DNA from: DASULK01 sp036381835
Lineage (GTDB): Bacteria > Actinomycetota > Actinomycetes > Mycobacteriales > Micromonosporaceae
Assembly (NCBI GenBank): GCA_036381835.1
Contig: DASVCA010000136.1
Span: 1 to 6,350 of the forward strand
Direction: 5' to 3'
DNA length: 6,350 nt
Under the pieces are notes generated by a model. It searched no databases and was not told the DNA's origin. It worked only from the letters and a program-made list of their open reading frames with translations. This document shows, piece by piece, positions 4,201 to 6,350 of this stretch. The translations under genes and the position numbers were made by a program. Positions within the stretch are counted from its first letter, which is position 1. Each line of letters begins with the position of its first letter.

Positions 4201-5871
4201 TCAGCGACGTGGGGTGATCGCGGCCAGCACCTCGGGCATCCGGCGGTCGAGCACGTCACCGGCGAGATAGCTGCCCAGGATGGCGGCGGCGGCACCGTAA
4301 CCGACACCGACCGGTAGCGCCAACCACAGCCAGGCGTCTGCGAGCAGTGCCGTCGCCACGATGATCGGTACCGTGGCGGCACCCCCGCCGACCAGCGCCA
4401 CCAGACTGAGCAGGCCCTTGGCCACGCCGGCACCCGTGTTCACCGCGAATGGGTTGGACGACTCCGGCAGCGGGTACGCGCCGAGCACGGACACGTACAG
4501 ACTGGCCGCCAGTCCGCTGCCGTACGCGGCGAGCAGGCTGCCCGCCAGGGCCGGGATCCAGCCCGGCTTTCCCGACAGCAGCCCGACGAGCACCGCGACC
4601 CCGACCAGCAGCGGGACCAAATAGATCGATATCGCCGCCATTCGGGCGCGCAGCTCGGTCTTGCCGGGCACTGCGGCGATGATGTTGGCCGCGTAGGCAC
4701 TGCCGTCGTAGCCGAACTGGTTGGCGGTGCTGATCGCGCCGAGCGTGCCGATGAAGACCACGGACAGGCTCGCGATGACAAGGCCGGAGTCGGATTCGCC
4801 GGCACCGGCGACTCCGCGCACACCGACCATCACCGGTAGGAAGACACTGATGGCCACGAACGTGACGAGCCCCGCCCGCTGCCGGGTCTCGCGCCACCAG
4901 TAGCGCGTGACGCGGGCGACCAACGCCCCATATCGGTTGCGCGGTAGCCAGAACAGGACCTGCGGGAAAAGTTGCTCAACGGGACCGCTGGCCGCTCCTC
5001 GCCGCCTTTTGGTGGCGCCCTCGGCGCTGCCCAGCATCGCGGACTCCAGGGACCGGGACCACCATAGGAGCAGCGCCGCGATGGCCGCGCCGGTGAGCAG
5101 TAACTTGACCAGCGCGGCTGCGAATCTGCCCGCCGTGATATCGAGGCCGACGGTGTACGGTGCCGCCAGCGGACTCCAACCGAGCACCTCCGCCACCCCG
5201 GTCAGCCGGTGCCAGTCCGCGCGCTCCAAGAGGTTGATCCCGGCGATCTGCAGCGGCCCGAGCAGCCCGGCGACCGCCGCGACCAGCACCGCCGCCAGGT
5301 CCCGGGATCGACGCGAGCGCAGCATGGTGGCCAGGGCGCTGGTGAGCGCCCGGCTGGCCGCGACACACAACAGCAGACCGGCGACGACGCCGACGGCCGC
5401 GCCCAGCGCCGCGAGCCAGCCGCCGAGGACCGCTGCGGACAGCACGAGACCCCCGGTGGCGAGCAGCGTCGCGGCGGCCGGCACCCCGATCAGCGCGGCC
5501 GAGAGCAGACCGGTGACCAGGGTGCGACGGGGCAACGGCAGCAGCGCGAAGCGCGCCGGGTCGAGGGTCTCGTCGACACCGAAGAACGCCAGCGGGACGA
5601 CGAGCCATCCGAACACCAGCATCGCGCCGCCGAACGCCGCGGTGAGCAGCGCGATCTCCGGGTCGCGGGTGAACCCGCCGGCGGCGAACAGGAGGAAGCC
5701 CAAACCGGCGAGCCACAGGCCGGTGAGCGCGCCGAGCACGTACAGCACGACCCGCCACGTCTGGCCGCGGAAGCCGTTGGCCATCATCCGCAGCTTCAGG
5801 CGGATGAAATGGGCGGCGGTGACCGGTCGTACGTCCGCCGGCTCGGCCGGCGCGGTCACGCCGACAGCCAT
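4201..5871 (-). CDS. ABC-2-type transporter permease, about 12 membrane segments
   Basis: A 556-residue integral membrane protein with likely segments near 41-65, 73-98, 118-145, 148-172, 190-211, 250-271, 332-352, 362-382, 413-433, 436-460, 483-505 and 510-535. Loops are basic (LRSRRSR 184-190, ATKRRRG 286-292). It is about twice the length of a six-segment ABC-2 subunit, and the halves resemble each other: FGVD (97-100) in half one and FGYD (386-389) in half two each follow the second segment and lead to a Pro/basic loop (about 112-116 and 402-409). It may therefore work as one fused permease with two copies of the ATPase. GAGGAG lies 5 bases before ATG 5871, and the gene overlaps the end of the ATPase gene by 16 bases, so they are co-transcribed and probably translationally coupled. 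Cargo unknown. Wzm-type polysaccharide permeases are shorter (about 260-290 residues), so glycan export is not indicated. A 7-bp hairpin covers codons 7-12. Confidence 0.88.
   Translation of the reverse strand: MAVGVTAPAEPADVRPVTAAHFIRLKLRMMANGFRGQTWRVVLYVLGALTGLWLAGLGFLLFAAGGFTRDPEIALLTAAFGGAMLVFGWLVVPLAFFGVDETLDPARFALLPLPRRTLVTGLLSAALIGVPAAATLLATGGLVLSAAVLGGWLAALGAAVGVVAGLLLCVAASRALTSALATMLRSRRSRDLAAVLVAAVAGLLGPLQIAGINLLERADWHRLTGVAEVLGWSPLAAPYTVGLDITAGRFAAALVKLLLTGAAIAALLLWWSRSLESAMLGSAEGATKRRRGAASGPVEQLFPQVLFWLPRNRYGALVARVTRYWWRETRQRAGLVTFVAISVFLPVMVGVRGVAGAGESDSGLVIASLSVVFIGTLGAISTANQFGYDGSAYAANIIAAVPGKTELRARMAAISIYLVPLLVGVAVLVGLLSGKPGWIPALAGSLLAAYGSGLAASLYVSVLGAYPLPESSNPFAVNTGAGVAKGLLSLVALVGGGAATVPIIVATALLADAWLWLALPVGVGYGAAAAILGSYLAGDVLDRRMPEVLAAITPRR
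5836..5852. repeat. GC hairpin just after the ATPase stop, inside the permease start
   Basis: Perfect 7-bp arms CGCCGGC (5836-5842) and GCCGGCG (5846-5852) around a 3-base loop. On the transcript it begins 3 bases after the ATPase stop codon and covers nucleotides 20-36 of the permease gene. It could slow or tune coupled translation of the permease, or be a by-product of Ala/Pro codons. Confidence 0.55.
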
Positions 5872-6350
5872 GCCAACTCCTCACCCGTCGCCCGTCGGCC
5901 GCCGACCACTTCGACGAAGACCTCCTCCAGCGGCCGTCCGCCACGTACCTCGTCGAGGGTGCCGGCGCGTTTGATCGTGCCTTCGGCGAGGATCGCCACG
6001 TGGCTGCACAGTCGTTCCACCACCTCCATCACGTGACTGGAGAAAACGACCGTGCCACCACCGGCGACGTATCGGCGCAGGATGTCGCGGATCAGGGCTG
6101 CGGAGACCGGGTCGACGGCCTCGAACGGCTCGTCGAGGACGAGCAGCCGCGGCCCGTGCAGAAGCGCACACGCCAGGCCGATCTTCTTCTTCATGCCGGC
6201 CGAGTAGTCCACCACCAGTGTGCCGCCCGCCTCCGCGAGGGCGAGGACGTCGAGCAGTTCGCGCGCGCGTTGGTCGACCACCTGCGGATCCATGCCCCGG
6301 AGCAGACCGTGATATGCGAGGAGTTCGGCACCGGTGAGCCGGTCGAACAA
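5856..6350 (-). CDS. ABC transporter ATP-binding protein, N-terminus outside window
   Basis: The C-terminal 164 residues of an ABC ATPase. The N-terminal part, with the Walker A (P-loop) and probably the Q-loop, lies beyond the right edge; the first visible codon (TTG, 6350) is an internal leucine, not a start. Seen, numbered from that leucine: signature motif YSAGMKKK (49-56, in place of the common LSGGQ), Walker B LLVLDE (69-74), D-loop region EAVDP (77-81), switch histidine in SSHVMEVVE (His106), and an LEEVF tail (141-145) common in ABC-2 exporter ATPases. All nucleotide-site motifs in view are intact, so it should hydrolyse ATP at the cytoplasmic face of the permease encoded next. The permease ribosome site GAGGAG (5877-5882) and start lie inside its last codons, which ties the two together. 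The SAGM-type signature suggests an exporter of the drug, lipid or peptide class rather than an importer; cargo cannot be read from the sequence. Confidence 0.92.
   Translation of the reverse strand: MFDRLTGAELLAYHGLLRGMDPQVVDQRARELLDVLALAEAGGTLVVDYSAGMKKKIGLACALLHGPRLLVLDEPFEAVDPVSAALIRDILRRYVAGGGTVVFSSHVMEVVERLCSHVAILAEGTIKRAGTLDEVRGGRPLEEVFVEVVGGRRATGEELAWLSA

Noticed and set aside
4787..4814. Nested inverted repeat (GAGTCG/CGACTC enclosing CGCCGG/CCGGCG) in the permease gene
   Set aside because: It lies mid-gene in a Gly/Ala/Ser loop between membrane segments, far from either end, and is readily explained by codon composition.
4201..6350. ABC pair as the exporter of the glycan anchored by the LCP proteins
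   Set aside because: The permease is about twice the size of Wzm proteins, and the ATPase tail in view has no Wzt-like glycan-binding extension. Proximity alone does not support the link.

Overview
The window is G+C-rich chromosomal DNA, probably from an actinobacterium. The evidence is G/C-biased third codon positions, ATG starts placed a few bases after a TANNNT hexamer, and protein features typical of high-G+C Gram-positive bacteria. Family-level placement is an inference: the pairing of LCP ligases with a UDP-xylose-type enzyme fits Micromonosporaceae, whose whole-cell sugars classically include xylose and arabinose. All six recognisable genes lie on the minus strand, so the window reads right to left, and no gap exceeds about 125 bases. 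I see no RNA gene, CRISPR array, insertion sequence or sign of recent gene transfer.

Right part (4201-6350): the C-terminal two thirds of an ABC ATPase, whose start lies beyond the right edge, overlaps by 16 bases a 556-residue ABC-2-type permease with about twelve membrane segments. Together they form a two-gene exporter with unknown cargo.

Middle (3153-4127): a complete extended-SDR sugar-nucleotide enzyme that resembles UDP-glucuronate decarboxylase (UDP-xylose synthase) along its whole length.

Left part (1-3085): three consecutive LytR-CpsA-Psr (LCP) membrane proteins. Two are complete; the third is cut by the left edge and is read only from its first 139 codons. LCP enzymes move a glycopolymer from its polyprenyl-pyrophosphate carrier onto peptidoglycan or a cell-surface protein. 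The simplest joint reading is that the SDR enzyme supplies a pentose nucleotide for a cell-envelope glycan and the LCP trio anchors such glycans. The ABC pair may be only a neighbour, because it does not look like a Wzm/Wzt polysaccharide exporter.

The least expected structure is at DNA/RNA level. Strong inverted repeats lie in or near early coding sequence: a 12-bp perfect stem in the third LCP gene, a 20-bp perfect palindrome in the first LCP gene, and a 7-bp stem in the permease. The spacer before the third LCP gene holds two more inverted repeats, and an 18-bp dyad lies upstream of the second LCP gene. Two genes (the SDR enzyme and the first LCP) have a TANNNT hexamer exactly 6 bases before ATG, as expected for leaderless transcripts. 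The two complete LCP paralogues also carry their cysteine pairs at different positions.
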